From NCBI GenBank assembly GCA_963844635.1, contig CAWJPD010000003.1, forward strand, positions 992,001 to 1,056,000: a stretch of 64,000 nucleotides of DNA. The letters run 5' to 3'. This document shows, piece by piece, positions 28,718-38,358 of the stretch. The notes under the pieces are model-generated. The model searched no databases. It was not told where the DNA came from and worked only from the letters and a program-made list of their open reading frames with translations. Positions within the stretch are counted from its first letter, which is position 1. Every line of letters starts with the position of its first letter. The translations under genes and the position numbers were made by a program. Source of the DNA: JAJPKK01 sp963844635. GTDB taxonomy: Bacteria > Pseudomonadota > Alphaproteobacteria > Rhizobiales > Xanthobacteraceae.

Positions 28718-30354
28718 CACCGCTGAGCCGCCCTGGGCTGTCCGACCGCATCGAACTGCGCCTTCTGTTCGTCGCTGAGAGAAGCATAGAAGTCACTCAG
28801 CGCTGCGCGGACGGTCTGGACGGCTTCAAGTATGGCCTCAAGCCGTGCCGTGACCGCGGCAAGCCGCGCCGGCGGTGTCAGAGGCAATGCGGCCGGACAT
28901 GACCCCGCAATGTCGCCTGCGGCCTTGGCGGCCGCGGTGCGCAGCGCATCGAGTTCTCTTGTTGCATCGCATCAGGACGGACCGCCTTTTCGATCGCCTC
29001 CTGCGGCCAATTAAGCGCTGCGCCTGCCGCTCTGCATTTTTGCGCGAAAGAGCCGGACGCCGAACCGACTTGCTGCGCCGACTGACCGGCCGCGTTCAAG
29101 CGCGCCTTCTGTTCGTCGGACAGCAAGTCATAAAAACGGTCAAGCGGTTCGCGAACGATATTGGCGGCTTCGATCATCGCTTGGAGGCGGGACTGCATCG
29201 TTTCGAGCCGGCCGGTCGGCGTGAACGCGACCGTTGCGGGACATGCTGCCCGGATCACCTGCGCGGCTTTGAGAGAGGCGTTGGCAAGGTCGTCAAGGGT
29301 GGCCCGCTGCGCGGCATTGGGTTCGACCAACTGTTGGATGCCCTGGATCGGCCAGTCGGCAATATCCCTCGTGTCCTCCCCGCACATCTGGTGCAATTCG
29401 CCGGCGAGCGGCGCCCCCGCCGCCGGCGCGGGAACCGGGCGCCCGCGTGAGGCGAGCCGGCCATAGCGTGTCGCGGCTGCCTCCCCACCGCCCGGCAGAT
29501 AGCCCGCAAGATCACCGTAGGTGTAAGGCGAGAACAGTCCGCCCAAGAGGTCGCCATAGCCATAATCCCAGAACGGGACGTCATAGCCGTAACCCCACAG
29601 CAGATCGTCAAAAATATCGTCATAGGCATAGGGCCAGAACAGCGGGCCCGCCCAGCCGAAGAACACCGGATAGGCGCCCCAGTTCTGCCAAGGATGGGCG
29701 AAGCGGCCATTGTGCCAGCTTTGCCATCCGTTATGCGCGAAAGCGCGTGACCCGAATGGCAAGGCGCCGCCCGTCGGCCTTGCTGTGCGTGTGGCGCCGC
29801 GCGGGCCGGTCAGACCGGATTGCGGCCTCAAGCCGGCGGCCGCCTGTTCGCCGCGTACGCCCAGAGCTTCGGCGGGCGAGCGGCCGGCATGCAATGCCTC
29901 GGCAGTGCCGCGAAGCGCCTGCTCGTGGGCAAGCCGCGTATGCGCAAGCCGGCCGGCTCCGGTCCGCGCCAGATGCGTGGCGCCGATATGCGCCCGCGAT
30001 ATCCCATGACTGAGACCGCCGACATGCATGGCGTGGCCGAGGTGCAGCCCGCCAAGATGCATCCCTCCGAGGCGCAGCCCGCCAAGATGGAGCCCACCAA
30101 GGTGCAGTCCTCCGCCGCCAAGATGCAGGCCGCCACCGCCGAGGTGAAGGCCTCCGCCACCCAGATGAATCCCCTCCGCCGCCGAAATGCGGTGCGCCGC
30201 CTGCATGCACGCCACCTCCGCCCCCGCCAAAGCCGCGGAAGCCGCCTCCTCTTCCGCCGGGCCCCCTCGCGAGCGCCGGTTCGGACACCGCCAGACTGAG
30301 CGCCATTGCCGATCCCAGCAACAATGCGCCGATTCCGATCTTTCCATGCGACAT
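28718..30354 (-). CDS. Spy/CpxP-like LTXXQ protein with a Gly-His-Leu repeat region (two frame breaks)
   Basis: Order: signal peptide (MSHGKIGIGALLLG...EPALA), a Gly-rich stretch, a tandem GGLHLGG-type repeat (about ten units, about residues 58-105), an Ala/Arg-rich linker, a Trp/Tyr/Asp-rich block (WAGPLFWPYAYDDIFDD), then two helical modules each ending in an LTXXQ-like motif: DRFYDLLSDEQKARLNA and DFYASLSDEQKAQFDA. Spy/CpxP proteins are periplasmic ATP-independent chaperones and envelope-stress sensors. The frame changes in the GGGG run at 30171-30174 and again near 28950; correcting both ends the protein at TGA 28718. GGAGGCAATC precedes the ATG. The His-rich repeat may bind metal (inference). 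Confidence 0.65.
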
Positions 30355-30596
30355 GATTGCCTCCGGCATTTCAAGTCCGCCTGCCTCAGCGTCGGACGGT
30401 GACGCCGCGCGGCTGTCGGCCACTAATAAGTGGAACATCGTGGCCGGAACGCCGGGAATCAATGCCTAGCTTCGCGACTGCGCCGGAAAGTAGCTAGCGA
30501 GAGCGGATTCCAGTCATATCGAACCGCCGCGCGTAGGGTGGCAGGAAACGACATTCCTTCGCCTGCGGAACCGATCGGCTCTCATGGATCGCTCGG

Positions 30597-31370
30597 TCAG
30601 GAACGGAGAAATTGCTTGCGGCCATTGGGTGGATACGCCAGTTCTTCTACCACCCGCCCGCGGAATAGGTGGTGTTGAATAATCCTGTCGATGCCGGATT
30701 CATCGATGCCGCCGTAAAAAGTGCCATCGGGCCAAACTTGGACGACGGGGGCGAGGCTGCAAGGCCCGAGACAGCTCGTCTTTACAAGAAACGTTCCCTC
30801 GCCCGACGTTCGCAGCGACAGGCGATCCTGCTCGTTGCGCAAATGCCCCCACACAACAGGCGCGCCCGCGAGATTGCAGGCTCCGCCGCGGCACACCAGA
30901 ACACATCGCTTGCAGTCGGGGACCACCGATCCCGGCGCTTTGACTTTGGCTTTCGACATGTCCACCGCTTCGCCACCGGACTGTACGATCGCGCCGAGCA
31001 CATCGGCCATGGCCGGGTGATCGGAGACGAGTTGAGCCACACGAATTTGCGGCCACGGCCGGTCATCCCCGGCGCGCCAACGCTGCAGAATTGTGGTGAA
31101 CCACGTTTTGAACTGCGGTTCAGCGGGCATCAGGAACGGGAGGATCAGGACCTGGCGCACGGCCCCTTTGACGAGGTCGTCGATGACTTCCCGTAGCGTC
31201 GGCCTGCTCAGCTCCGAAAACGCGTAGATCGCCCGCTCCACACCGGGCGAGCTCGCGATTTGCTTGCATGTCCGTTCCAACTCCTGGACAGGCGCCGCCG
31301 TCAAGGCGGAACGGGCCAGCACCACGACCGTCAGCCTCTCATCGGCAATACCGGCGTCATCCAACGACAT
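30597..31370 (-). CDS. CbiX-like domain fused to thioredoxin-fold [2Fe-2S] ferredoxin
   Basis: A 257-residue cytoplasmic protein. The N-terminal 130 residues resemble sirohydrochlorin/cobalt chelatases of the CbiX type (VVVLARSALTAAPVQELE, RQVLILPFLMPAEPQFKTW), although the usual active-site His is not evident. The C-terminal 110 residues are a thioredoxin-like [2Fe-2S] ferredoxin with CKRCVLVCRGGAC and SCLGPCSLAPVVQVWPDG, supplying the cluster cysteines. It is divergent from the TonB receptor gene across a 470-bp region with duplicated elements, which points to co-regulation with metal uptake. A role in handling a metal-tetrapyrrole or metallophore is inferred; it may instead serve only as an electron carrier. 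Confidence 0.7.
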   Translation of the reverse strand: MSLDDAGIADERLTVVVLARSALTAAPVQELERTCKQIASSPGVERAIYAFSELSRPTLREVIDDLVKGAVRQVLILPFLMPAEPQFKTWFTTILQRWRAGDDRPWPQIRVAQLVSDHPAMADVLGAIVQSGGEAVDMSKAKVKAPGSVVPDCKRCVLVCRGGACNLAGAPVVWGHLRNEQDRLSLRTSGEGTFLVKTSCLGPCSLAPVVQVWPDGTFYGGIDESGIDRIIQHHLFRGRVVEELAYPPNGRKQFLRS

Positions 31371-31597
31371 CGTTTCCTCCGAGTTTAGCGCCTGTTTGCG
31401 CTCGGCCTACCTGGAGATCGGCGCGGCAAGGTTCACCGGCATCTGCAATCGCGTGCGGGAATTTCGCGTGCGGAGATTTCGTTTTGTCGGTCGTCACGGA
31501 ACGTGGATGGCGGTGACCGAGAACCGTCATTCCCTCTGCCTGCGGGTTTTCAAGTTGGATCGGCGCGATAGTCATAACTGCGCGCGAGCGTGATCGG

Positions 31598-31720
31598 ACA
31601 TTCCAAGATGTTATGGCCTTATAGAAAAACCCTAAGGGCGCGATCGAAAAATCACACGTCCACCGCGGGCCCGCGCGCCCATAGGGCGACATTCCGAAAT
31701 ATGATGTCGCTATAGAAAAA
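31598..31720. promoter_or_regulatory. Duplicated 32-bp elements upstream of the TonB receptor
   Basis: Copy one (31598-31629) and copy two (31689-31720) both start ACATTCC and end TATAGAAAAA; 25 of 32 positions agree and the copies are 91 bp apart. The 15-mer GCCTTATAGAAAAAC in copy one recurs at 39414-39428, beyond the other end of the locus. The region lies between the divergent ferredoxin-like and receptor genes. Tandem operators or duplicated promoters for a metal-responsive regulator are likely; neither an Irr nor a RirA consensus is recognised. Confidence 0.5.
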
Positions 31721-31840
31721 TAGTACTCCCTGATCATACCTCGGAGGCGTCAATATTTTGGTAACATTTAGAGTGGGCTGATTCTTTTGGGGGGAAACGA
31801 CATGGCCGGGCTAAGTGCAGAGACTGACAGGGTGTGAACG

Positions 31841-34402
31841 ATGTCGGGCGAAGGGGGGCGCCCAACGCAACGGCTGCAAGCCTATGTCAATTTGGCAGTC
31901 ATCGCTTCGCTATGCTGGTCGGGGGGTGCTTCGAGCGCCTATTCGCAATCAGCTCCTAACGATCAACAGCCGCCACAAGCTCCCGCCGTACCGCAGCCGC
32001 CGCCTGCGCAGACGCCTGGCGCTCAGCCCGCGCAAACACCCGGCGCCCAGCAGCCGCCTCCCGCCGGACCAGGAGCCCCGCCTTCGACGACTCCGGAGCT
32101 GCCGCAGGTGACCGTCCAGGCTCCGCGCCGTACGCCGCCCAAGCGCGCAACGTCCGCAGCGCCGGCGCGGCGCACTGCGGGGACCGGCACCGCCCCGGCC
32201 ACTCGGCGGGCAGCGGGCGCCCCGGTGCGGCAGGGCGCTTCGGCTCCGGCGGCTCCGGCAACGCCTACCGGCTTGGCACCATCGTCCTCGTTCAAGATCC
32301 TGGCCGGAGGTGGGACGGAAGGCAATGCTGCGAATGGCTATCGCGCCACTACGGCGGCAAATGCTGGCCCCTTTGTCAACGTCCCGCTTCAGGATACGCC
32401 ATATTCCATCGCGGTGACACCCGGAGAGAAGATCGAGAACTCCAACGCGCATACGGTTTCGGAGGCGCTCAAGGACAATCCGACAGTCGTGCCTTTCCTC
32501 GAATTGAACGGCCCCTCCGCCGGGCTTTCTCGGGTTCAAATCCGCGGCTTTACCGCGGCGGACCAGGACGAGTTGCGCGACGGCATCACCGACCGCAGTT
32601 TCACTTTTCCGCCCCTCGAAAACGTCGATCATATCGAAGTCCTTAATGGACCGTCCGGCTTCCTCTATGGGTTTTCGGAAGTCGGCGGATCGATCAATTA
32701 CGTCTCCAAAATGCCCACCACGACGCCCTTGGCCGATATCAGGACCGGCTTGTATGGCGGCGCGATCGGGTTTCTGCAGGGCGATTTCGGCGGCCCGGTC
32801 GCCGGCAACAATCAATGGGGCTACCGCGTCAATCTTTACCAGGAAGGCGGCGATACCTACATCGACAAGGGAACGCAGCAGCGCACGCTCGTTTCCGGCG
32901 TCACGACGTACCAGCTCGGCGACAGCACGACCGTTGAATTCGACTACTGGCATCAGTACTACAGGGTGACGGGAATCCGCGTCGATTTTGCTCCCATTGT
33001 CGCAAACAACATTTCTTATGTTCCGAATGCGCCCGATCCGACCAAACAGTACGGCCAGCCATGGACCTTCAACGATTTGGAAAAAGACCTTGTGGGCGGC
33101 AAGGTCGTTTCGGAACTGAACGATTGGTTGACGCTGCGAACCGCCTATCGTTACGGCACCATGTACCGCGACAATACCTATATCGATGCCTTGTTCACCA
33201 GCAATACGGCCTACAAGGAGCAGGTGGTGCAGACCACCCGGCAGGTCGAAACCACGCTGGCCGGATATGGCCTTTTCGATTCGAAGTTGAACACTTTCGG
33301 CATCACTCATGACGTGACGTTCGGCTATACCAACGCCTATTACTATTATACGCGCGGTCCGAACGTGATCACGCCGTCCATTGGCGTGTCCAATGTCAAT
33401 GATCCGGCGAGTTTCGCCGAGCCGGAACCCGCGATCCCAGGCACGTCGAATTTCCAGTCGCAGAATCTCGGCAATTTCCTGGTCGGAGACCGGATCACGA
33501 TCAACAAGTATTGGTCGGCCATCGTCGGCGTGGATGAAGCGATGGTCAATCAGGGCGGGGCCGGCTCAAGCGCCATACCGACCTTCAACAGCGGCGTTCT
33601 GAGCACCGCGAGTTACAACCAGGACAAGCTGACGCCGACATATTCGTTGCTGTTCAAGCCGATATCGGACGTCACGTTTTATGCGACCTACCTCGAATCG
33701 CTGTCGCTCGGCGACACGGCGCCGGTGACGGCCAATGGCATACCCGTAACAAACGCTTATGACGTGCTGGCGCCAAGCGTCAGCACCGAATACGAGGCGG
33801 GCGCCAAGATGACGCTCGCCGGCATGTATGTGACGGCCGCCTGGTTCGATATCAACAAGGTTAACGCCGAGGTCAACCCGGAAACCAACACTTACGTGCA
33901 TGACGGGCGCGAAATCCACGAGGGGTTGGAGGTTATCGCCAAGGGCAAGCTCACCGATCAGCTGACGCTGGTTGGCGGCTTCACCGTCCTCGACGCGAGG
34001 ATTGCCGAGGCGACTGCGCTCCCGGCGTCCAACGGGAAGATTCCGCAAGGCGTGGCGGAGCAGGAGGCGCGGGCGTATTTCGAATACGCATTTCCCAATA
34101 CGTTCCTGCCCAACGTGATTTTTGTGTCGGGGGTGAACTACTACGGCAAACGTCCGGTAGACGTTTTGAACACCGCCTTCCTGTCTCCGGTTACGACATT
34201 TGATGTCGGCCTGCGATACCAACCGCTGATTTGGAACCGCAGGATGGTCTTCAATCTCACCGTTTCCAATATCTTCGATAAATCCTATTGGGCTTCGTAC
34301 AATGTCGGCGCGACAGCCCAGGGCATGCTGGAAGGCACGCCGCGCCTCATCGCCTTCTCGGGAAAGATTCCGCTCTATGAAACGGTGCCGCCACCGAAAT
34401 AG
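31841..34402 (+). CDS. TonB-dependent siderophore-type outer-membrane receptor
   Basis: An 853-residue receptor. A signal peptide (VNLAVIASLCWSGG) is followed by a Pro/Gln/Ala-rich stretch, a TonB-box-like PQVTVQAP near residue 90, a long Ala/Arg/Thr/Pro linker, then the plug domain (NVPLQDTPYSIAVTPGEKI, RVQIRGFTA, VLNGPSGFLYGFSEVGGSINYVSK) and a 22-strand barrel region with TYSLLFKPISDVTFYATYLESLS. The plug matches the FhuE/FecA-type siderophore branch. It ends PLYETVPPPK, so the usual C-terminal aromatic residue is not last; the barrel strand ending FSGKIPLY may finish before a short tail. It heads a locus with permease, ATPase and binding protein genes on the same strand. Confidence 0.9.
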   Translation: MSGEGGRPTQRLQAYVNLAVIASLCWSGGASSAYSQSAPNDQQPPQAPAVPQPPPAQTPGAQPAQTPGAQQPPPAGPGAPPSTTPELPQVTVQAPRRTPPKRATSAAPARRTAGTGTAPATRRAAGAPVRQGASAPAAPATPTGLAPSSSFKILAGGGTEGNAANGYRATTAANAGPFVNVPLQDTPYSIAVTPGEKIENSNAHTVSEALKDNPTVVPFLELNGPSAGLSRVQIRGFTAADQDELRDGITDRSFTFPPLENVDHIEVLNGPSGFLYGFSEVGGSINYVSKMPTTTPLADIRTGLYGGAIGFLQGDFGGPVAGNNQWGYRVNLYQEGGDTYIDKGTQQRTLVSGVTTYQLGDSTTVEFDYWHQYYRVTGIRVDFAPIVANNISYVPNAPDPTKQYGQPWTFNDLEKDLVGGKVVSELNDWLTLRTAYRYGTMYRDNTYIDALFTSNTAYKEQVVQTTRQVETTLAGYGLFDSKLNTFGITHDVTFGYTNAYYYYTRGPNVITPSIGVSNVNDPASFAEPEPAIPGTSNFQSQNLGNFLVGDRITINKYWSAIVGVDEAMVNQGGAGSSAIPTFNSGVLSTASYNQDKLTPTYSLLFKPISDVTFYATYLESLSLGDTAPVTANGIPVTNAYDVLAPSVSTEYEAGAKMTLAGMYVTAAWFDINKVNAEVNPETNTYVHDGREIHEGLEVIAKGKLTDQLTLVGGFTVLDARIAEATALPASNGKIPQGVAEQEARAYFEYAFPNTFLPNVIFVSGVNYYGKRPVDVLNTAFLSPVTTFDVGLRYQPLIWNRRMVFNLTVSNIFDKSYWASYNVGATAQGMLEGTPRLIAFSGKIPLYETVPPPK

Positions 34403-34602
34403 CGTGCCTTGTAGAGGAGGGCGATCAAGAATTAGTATTCGGAATGATGCCGACACATGTATCCGCAGTCCGCAGGGTTTGTGTGTGGTCGTGTCTTCGA
34501 GACGTGCAACCGCCGGGAGGACGGCGCATCGAAATGGCACATTGACCGCGGTGTTCGTATCGTTTGCAAGAAAATAACGGACTAGTCGTTCGGAGGGTAA
34601 CA

Positions 34603-35328
34603 ATGGAGTTCGGGTTTTTTGACACGTGCAGCCGCCACCCAGATGAGGACAATGTCGACTTCGTGATCGCTGACAAGATGGCGCCGGTCCGCAAGAGAAT
34701 CCAACGCATCCTGTCGGTCGCGGCGGAGCTCGGAGCGCCGGTTTTGTCGACAACCTGCCTCGGCATCCAGCGCGGAAGCCCGGGAATGTGCGCGCAATCG
34801 GCCTGCGCTTGCGCGTCCGCCGCCTCTGCCGCGGCCGGGCGCAACGAGGGCGGGCCTGCCTTCGTGACCATGAAGGCCACTCAGGCTGATGTGGCGACCG
34901 CCCTGCAGAGCCGCGAAATCGTGCTCGAACGTCTGTCCTGTAAGACCCCTGACGACAATGTATGGCGGCGCACCTACGACGTTTTCAGTATCAACAGGAA
35001 TACTGCGGGCATCGTGCGAGCTCTCGGTGAGCGGCACTGGCTGGTGTTCGGCGCCGGTTTCGAGCACTGCCTGGTGACCGCCGTCGAGGGCCTGCGTGCG
35101 CTCGGCCTGCGCGTGACCGTGCTGGAGGACGGCTGCATTCATGGCGGGCGGAGCGTTCCGGCGACGTTCCTGCGAACCTTCGATCGGTTGAAATCTGCCG
35201 GCGCCGAATGGAAGAGTTTTGAGGCGATATGCGCGGAAAACCCAAAGCTGCAGCAGATCGTAAGCAGTCTGCGAAAGCCGCGGCCGGTTTCGGCAGCAGA
35301 GCGTCCGGCGGAGATGGTATCGGCGTGA
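34603..35328 (+). CDS. Isochorismatase-like cysteine hydrolase with a Cys-rich insertion
   Basis: A 241-residue protein of the isochorismatase-like fold. Asp7 (FFDTCSRH) and Cys in GAGFEHCLVTAVEGLRALG are at the catalytic positions; the following VTVLEDGC strand also fits the family. Unusually, residues about 50-68 contain a cysteine cluster (CLGIQRGSPGMCAQSACACA) absent from ordinary members, which might bind a metal or disulfide-link. CGGAGGG precedes the ATG. It lies between the receptor and the FecCD permease, so a job in processing a metallophore, for example ligand hydrolysis for metal release, is plausible but unproven. Confidence 0.68.
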   Translation: MEFGFFDTCSRHPDEDNVDFVIADKMAPVRKRIQRILSVAAELGAPVLSTTCLGIQRGSPGMCAQSACACASAASAAAGRNEGGPAFVTMKATQADVATALQSREIVLERLSCKTPDDNVWRRTYDVFSINRNTAGIVRALGERHWLVFGAGFEHCLVTAVEGLRALGLRVTVLEDGCIHGGRSVPATFLRTFDRLKSAGAEWKSFEAICAENPKLQQIVSSLRKPRPVSAAERPAEMVSA

Positions 35329-35341
35329 GCGCAGCAAACCC

Positions 35342-36406
35342 ATGATGACCCAGGCCGGCGTGACGCGTTGGTCCGGCGTGGCGGCGACGATTACAAGTGG
35401 GCGAGGGAAACTGCTGATCCTGGCGACAGCCGTACTGTTTTCCTTTGTGCTGTCGTTTGCGGTTGGACGCTATCCGGTCTCTCCCGTCAGCACAGTGAAG
35501 ATCCTGGCCTCAAAGCTCGTCGACATTCCTGCGGACTGGCCGCCGCAAGCCCGAACGGTCGTGCTCGACATCCGGCTGCCGCGGATCATCGCAGCCATGC
35601 TGGTCGGACTTGCCCTGGCAACTTCGGGGGCTGCATACCAGGGCCTGTTTCGAAATCCGCTGGTATCGCCGGACATTCTGGGCGTGAGCGCAGGAGCGGC
35701 ATTCGGCGGCTCGCTCGGCATCCTCCTCACCTTCAGCCCATTGGGTGTGCAAGCTCTCGCCTTTATTTGCGGGCTCCTCGCGGTCATTTCGACCTATGCC
35801 GTTGCCATGCGGTTTGGCCGGACCGCGGAGACGACGCTGCTGTTGATTCTCGCCGGCATCATTATCGGCGCTGTGTTTACAGCCTTCACCTCGCTGATCA
35901 GATACGTTGCCGAACCCGACACCATCCTGCCGGCGATCACTTATTGGCTGATGGGCGGCGGCATCGCCTCGGTTGCCGCAGGCGACGTCTATGTTGCGAT
36001 CGGACCGATCGGGGTTGGCGTGTTGATTTTGATGCTCCTGAGGTGGACCCTGAATGTCATGGCCTTCGGAGAGGAGGAGGCGCGGGCGCTCGGGCTCAAC
36101 ACCACCCTCATTCGGTCGGCGACGATCCTGGCTGCGACGCTCGTCACATCTTCGGCTGTCGCGATCAGCGGCGTGGTCGGTCTGGTCGGCCTTGTGGTCC
36201 CGCATATCGCGAGGGCCTATGTGGGGCCGAATTTCACGGTCCTCCTTCCCGCGTCGGCCCTGCTCGGCGCCTTGTTCGTGCTGCTCATGGACAATCTGGC
36301 GCGGAGCCTCTTCAGCGTCGAGCTCCCCCTCGGCATCCTGACCGAAATCGTCGGTGCTCCGTTCTTTCTGTTTCTGTTATCGCGAGCCGGACAGAACTGG
36401 GCATAG
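35342..36406 (+). CDS. FecCD-family ABC permease (iron-siderophore/cobalamin type)
   Basis: A 354-residue inner-membrane permease with about ten helices. Family motifs: RLPRIIAAMLVGLALATSGA, GLFRNPLVSPDILGVSAGA, TYWLMGGG, GEEEARALGLNT and the coupling region SGVVGLVGLVVPHIAR. These match FecCD/BtuC permeases, which import Fe3+-siderophores, haem or cobalamin as homodimers. It is followed 16 bp later by its ATPase and then its binding protein. Confidence 0.92.
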   Translation: MMTQAGVTRWSGVAATITSGRGKLLILATAVLFSFVLSFAVGRYPVSPVSTVKILASKLVDIPADWPPQARTVVLDIRLPRIIAAMLVGLALATSGAAYQGLFRNPLVSPDILGVSAGAAFGGSLGILLTFSPLGVQALAFICGLLAVISTYAVAMRFGRTAETTLLLILAGIIIGAVFTAFTSLIRYVAEPDTILPAITYWLMGGGIASVAAGDVYVAIGPIGVGVLILMLLRWTLNVMAFGEEEARALGLNTTLIRSATILAATLVTSSAVAISGVVGLVGLVVPHIARAYVGPNFTVLLPASALLGALFVLLMDNLARSLFSVELPLGILTEIVGAPFFLFLLSRAGQNWA

Positions 36407-36422
36407 CTGGATTATCAACCCC

Positions 36423-37208
36423 ATGGAAATGGAGCTTCGCCAGATATCCTGTGGATACGGAGGGCGCGCCGTCGTCAGCGACGTATCGTTCACCGTGCGG
36501 TCGGGCGATGTTCTGTGCCTGCTCGGTCCGAACGGGGTCGGCAAGACCACGTTGTTCAAGAGCGTTCTCGGCCTGCAGTCCCTGATCGGCGGCAGTATTC
36601 TTATCGACGGGGAAGATGTTCGAAACTGGTCGCGGCGGCGGTTTGCGCTCAGCGTCGGCTACGTCGCGCAAGCTCATTCGCCGCCCTTCCCGTTCAAGGT
36701 CCTCGATGTCGTCGCCATGGGGCGGGCCGCTCATATCGGTTCGTTCATGTCCCCGTCGGCGCGCGATTTTGCAGTCGCCGAGGATGTCCTCGGCGACATC
36801 GGTTTGCGGCATCTGCGCAACGCCGTTTACACCAGGATCAGCGGCGGAGAGCGGCAACTCGTCTTGATTGCACGAGCGCTGGCGCAACAGCCGGGTTTGC
36901 TGTTCATGGACGAACCGACGGCGAACCTCGATTACGGGAACCAAGTCAAGGTACTTGGTCACATATTGGAGCTGACCCGCGATCGCGGCATGGGCGTGGT
37001 CATGACCACCCACAATCCGAACGACGCCCTGATGTATGCGACGTCGGTCATGGTCATGGGAGCACGCGGCCAATTTGTCACTGGAAGTCCAGATCAACTC
37101 ATTACCAAGGAGCGTTTGAATGAACTCTACGGGGTGTCGGTCCGCATGGTCCCGATCAGCGACCGCATCAGTGTCTGCGTGCCGTTGCCCCATGACCTCC
37201 GCGCCTGA
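36423..37208 (+). CDS. ABC transporter ATP-binding protein, FecE/FhuC type
   Basis: A 261-residue ATPase. Walker A LGPNGVGKTT (residues 34-43), Q-loop GYVAQAHSPP, signature ISGGERQ, Walker B LLFMDEPTANLD and switch His in MTTHNPND are all intact. The ATG at 36423 (MEMELRQ) is used because family homology starts there; the upstream frame overlaps the permease gene. It pairs with the FecCD permease to form the importer and ends two bases before the binding-protein ATG, indicating one transcript. Confidence 0.92.
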   Translation: MEMELRQISCGYGGRAVVSDVSFTVRSGDVLCLLGPNGVGKTTLFKSVLGLQSLIGGSILIDGEDVRNWSRRRFALSVGYVAQAHSPPFPFKVLDVVAMGRAAHIGSFMSPSARDFAVAEDVLGDIGLRHLRNAVYTRISGGERQLVLIARALAQQPGLLFMDEPTANLDYGNQVKVLGHILELTRDRGMGVVMTTHNPNDALMYATSVMVMGARGQFVTGSPDQLITKERLNELYGVSVRMVPISDRISVCVPLPHDLRA

Positions 37209-37209
37209 T

Positions 37210-38358
37210 ATGTCGACGAACGAAGCCAGGCTGCCCGGAAGCCGACAGCGGCAGCGGCTGCTTTCACGCCGAAATTGCTGTGCGCCAGTATTTCTGGCGG
37301 GTCTCTTCGTGGCGACGACCGTCGTCCTGCTCGCGGGCGCCAGCGGGACAATTGCTGCCGGTTCTGAGGCCGGACGCTTGATCGTAGACATGGCGGGGCG
37401 GAAGATTTCAGTACCGAAGGATATCCACCGAGCCGCGTGCCTCGAAGTCCTCTGCTACGAAAAGTTCTTCCTGCTTGGCGGCGCGCGGCGCGTGGTCCAG
37501 ATGCTCCGCACCGACCCGCCTTGGATGTCGGTGATCGATCCGGCTGTTGAACACGTTCGCAAAATCGATGGCGAACAGGTAAATCGCGAACAGTTGCTCG
37601 AGGACGGCGTCGATATCGTTTTCCACCGCAACGACCAGCTGCAACTGCGGGGCCTCGAATCGACTGGCATTCCGGCGGTGGTCTCGCAGCCGCCGGTGCA
37701 GACGCATTTCAACGACGTGACGGAGTTCGGCCAGGCGCAAAAAAGGATGGTGCGTCTGGTCGCGGAAATCATTGGCGAGGAAGCCGTGAAAAAGGCCGAG
37801 CAATGGTCCGCCTTTTTCGAAGAGCGCCAGAGCTATTTGCGAAAGCGGCTTGCCGATGTCCCCGACGCGCAGCGCCCTGCCGCTTTTTATTTGAGGGGGC
37901 CAAGCGCTCAGCAGACGCATGGCCCGGGAGGCGCTGCCTATTGGTATGGGGTTCTCGGCGGCGCCAACATGATCTCCAAGGACCTGCCGTTCAATAATCA
38001 AGGCCCGATGTCGATGGAAGAGATCGCCAGACGCGATCCAGACTATATTTTCGTTGGCCGGCAATATTCGCCGGATCTGGTGCTGAAAGATCCCAAGTGG
38101 CAGGACATAACCGCCGTCAAGGACGATCACGTCGTGCCGATGCCCGCAGGAATGTTCTATTGGGACGGCAGTACCGAGGGAATCCTTTTTGCGGAATTGG
38201 TCGCGAAAATGTTATATCCTGACCGATTCCGCGACCTGGACATGAGAACTGAGGTGCGGCGCTATTTTGAGATATTCTACCAGTTCGAGTTCACCGACGG
38301 GCAGCTAGACAAGTTCATGCGCGGTTTGACACCGGCCGGCGTCCGGAGAGGTTATTGA
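37210..38358 (+). CDS. Periplasmic metallophore-binding protein (FecB/BtuF-like)
   Basis: A 382-residue solute receptor. An N-terminal membrane/signal segment (CAPVFLAGLFVATTVVLLAG) is followed by IVDMAGRKISVPKDIHRA, which is the usual first strand of class III binding proteins, then EDGVDIVFHRNDQLQLRGLE, GIPAVVSQPP, a long connecting helix and WYGVLGGANMISKDLP. The second lobe has SMEEIARRDPDYIFVG. The ATG at 37210 is chosen, two bases after the ATPase stop; an alternative at 37192 overlaps that gene. Ligand unknown: Fe-siderophore, haem or cobalamin are the family's choices. Confidence 0.85.
   Translation: MSTNEARLPGSRQRQRLLSRRNCCAPVFLAGLFVATTVVLLAGASGTIAAGSEAGRLIVDMAGRKISVPKDIHRAACLEVLCYEKFFLLGGARRVVQMLRTDPPWMSVIDPAVEHVRKIDGEQVNREQLLEDGVDIVFHRNDQLQLRGLESTGIPAVVSQPPVQTHFNDVTEFGQAQKRMVRLVAEIIGEEAVKKAEQWSAFFEERQSYLRKRLADVPDAQRPAAFYLRGPSAQQTHGPGGAAYWYGVLGGANMISKDLPFNNQGPMSMEEIARRDPDYIFVGRQYSPDLVLKDPKWQDITAVKDDHVVPMPAGMFYWDGSTEGILFAELVAKMLYPDRFRDLDMRTEVRRYFEIFYQFEFTDGQLDKFMRGLTPAGVRRGY

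Noticed and set aside
31371..31840. Cobalamin riboswitch upstream of the TonB receptor
   Set aside because: No B12-box-like sequence was recognised; the region instead has the 32-bp direct repeats.
31949..33310. 453-residue minus-strand open frame
   Set aside because: It is a shadow of the TonB receptor gene; no ribosome site and no recognisable domain.
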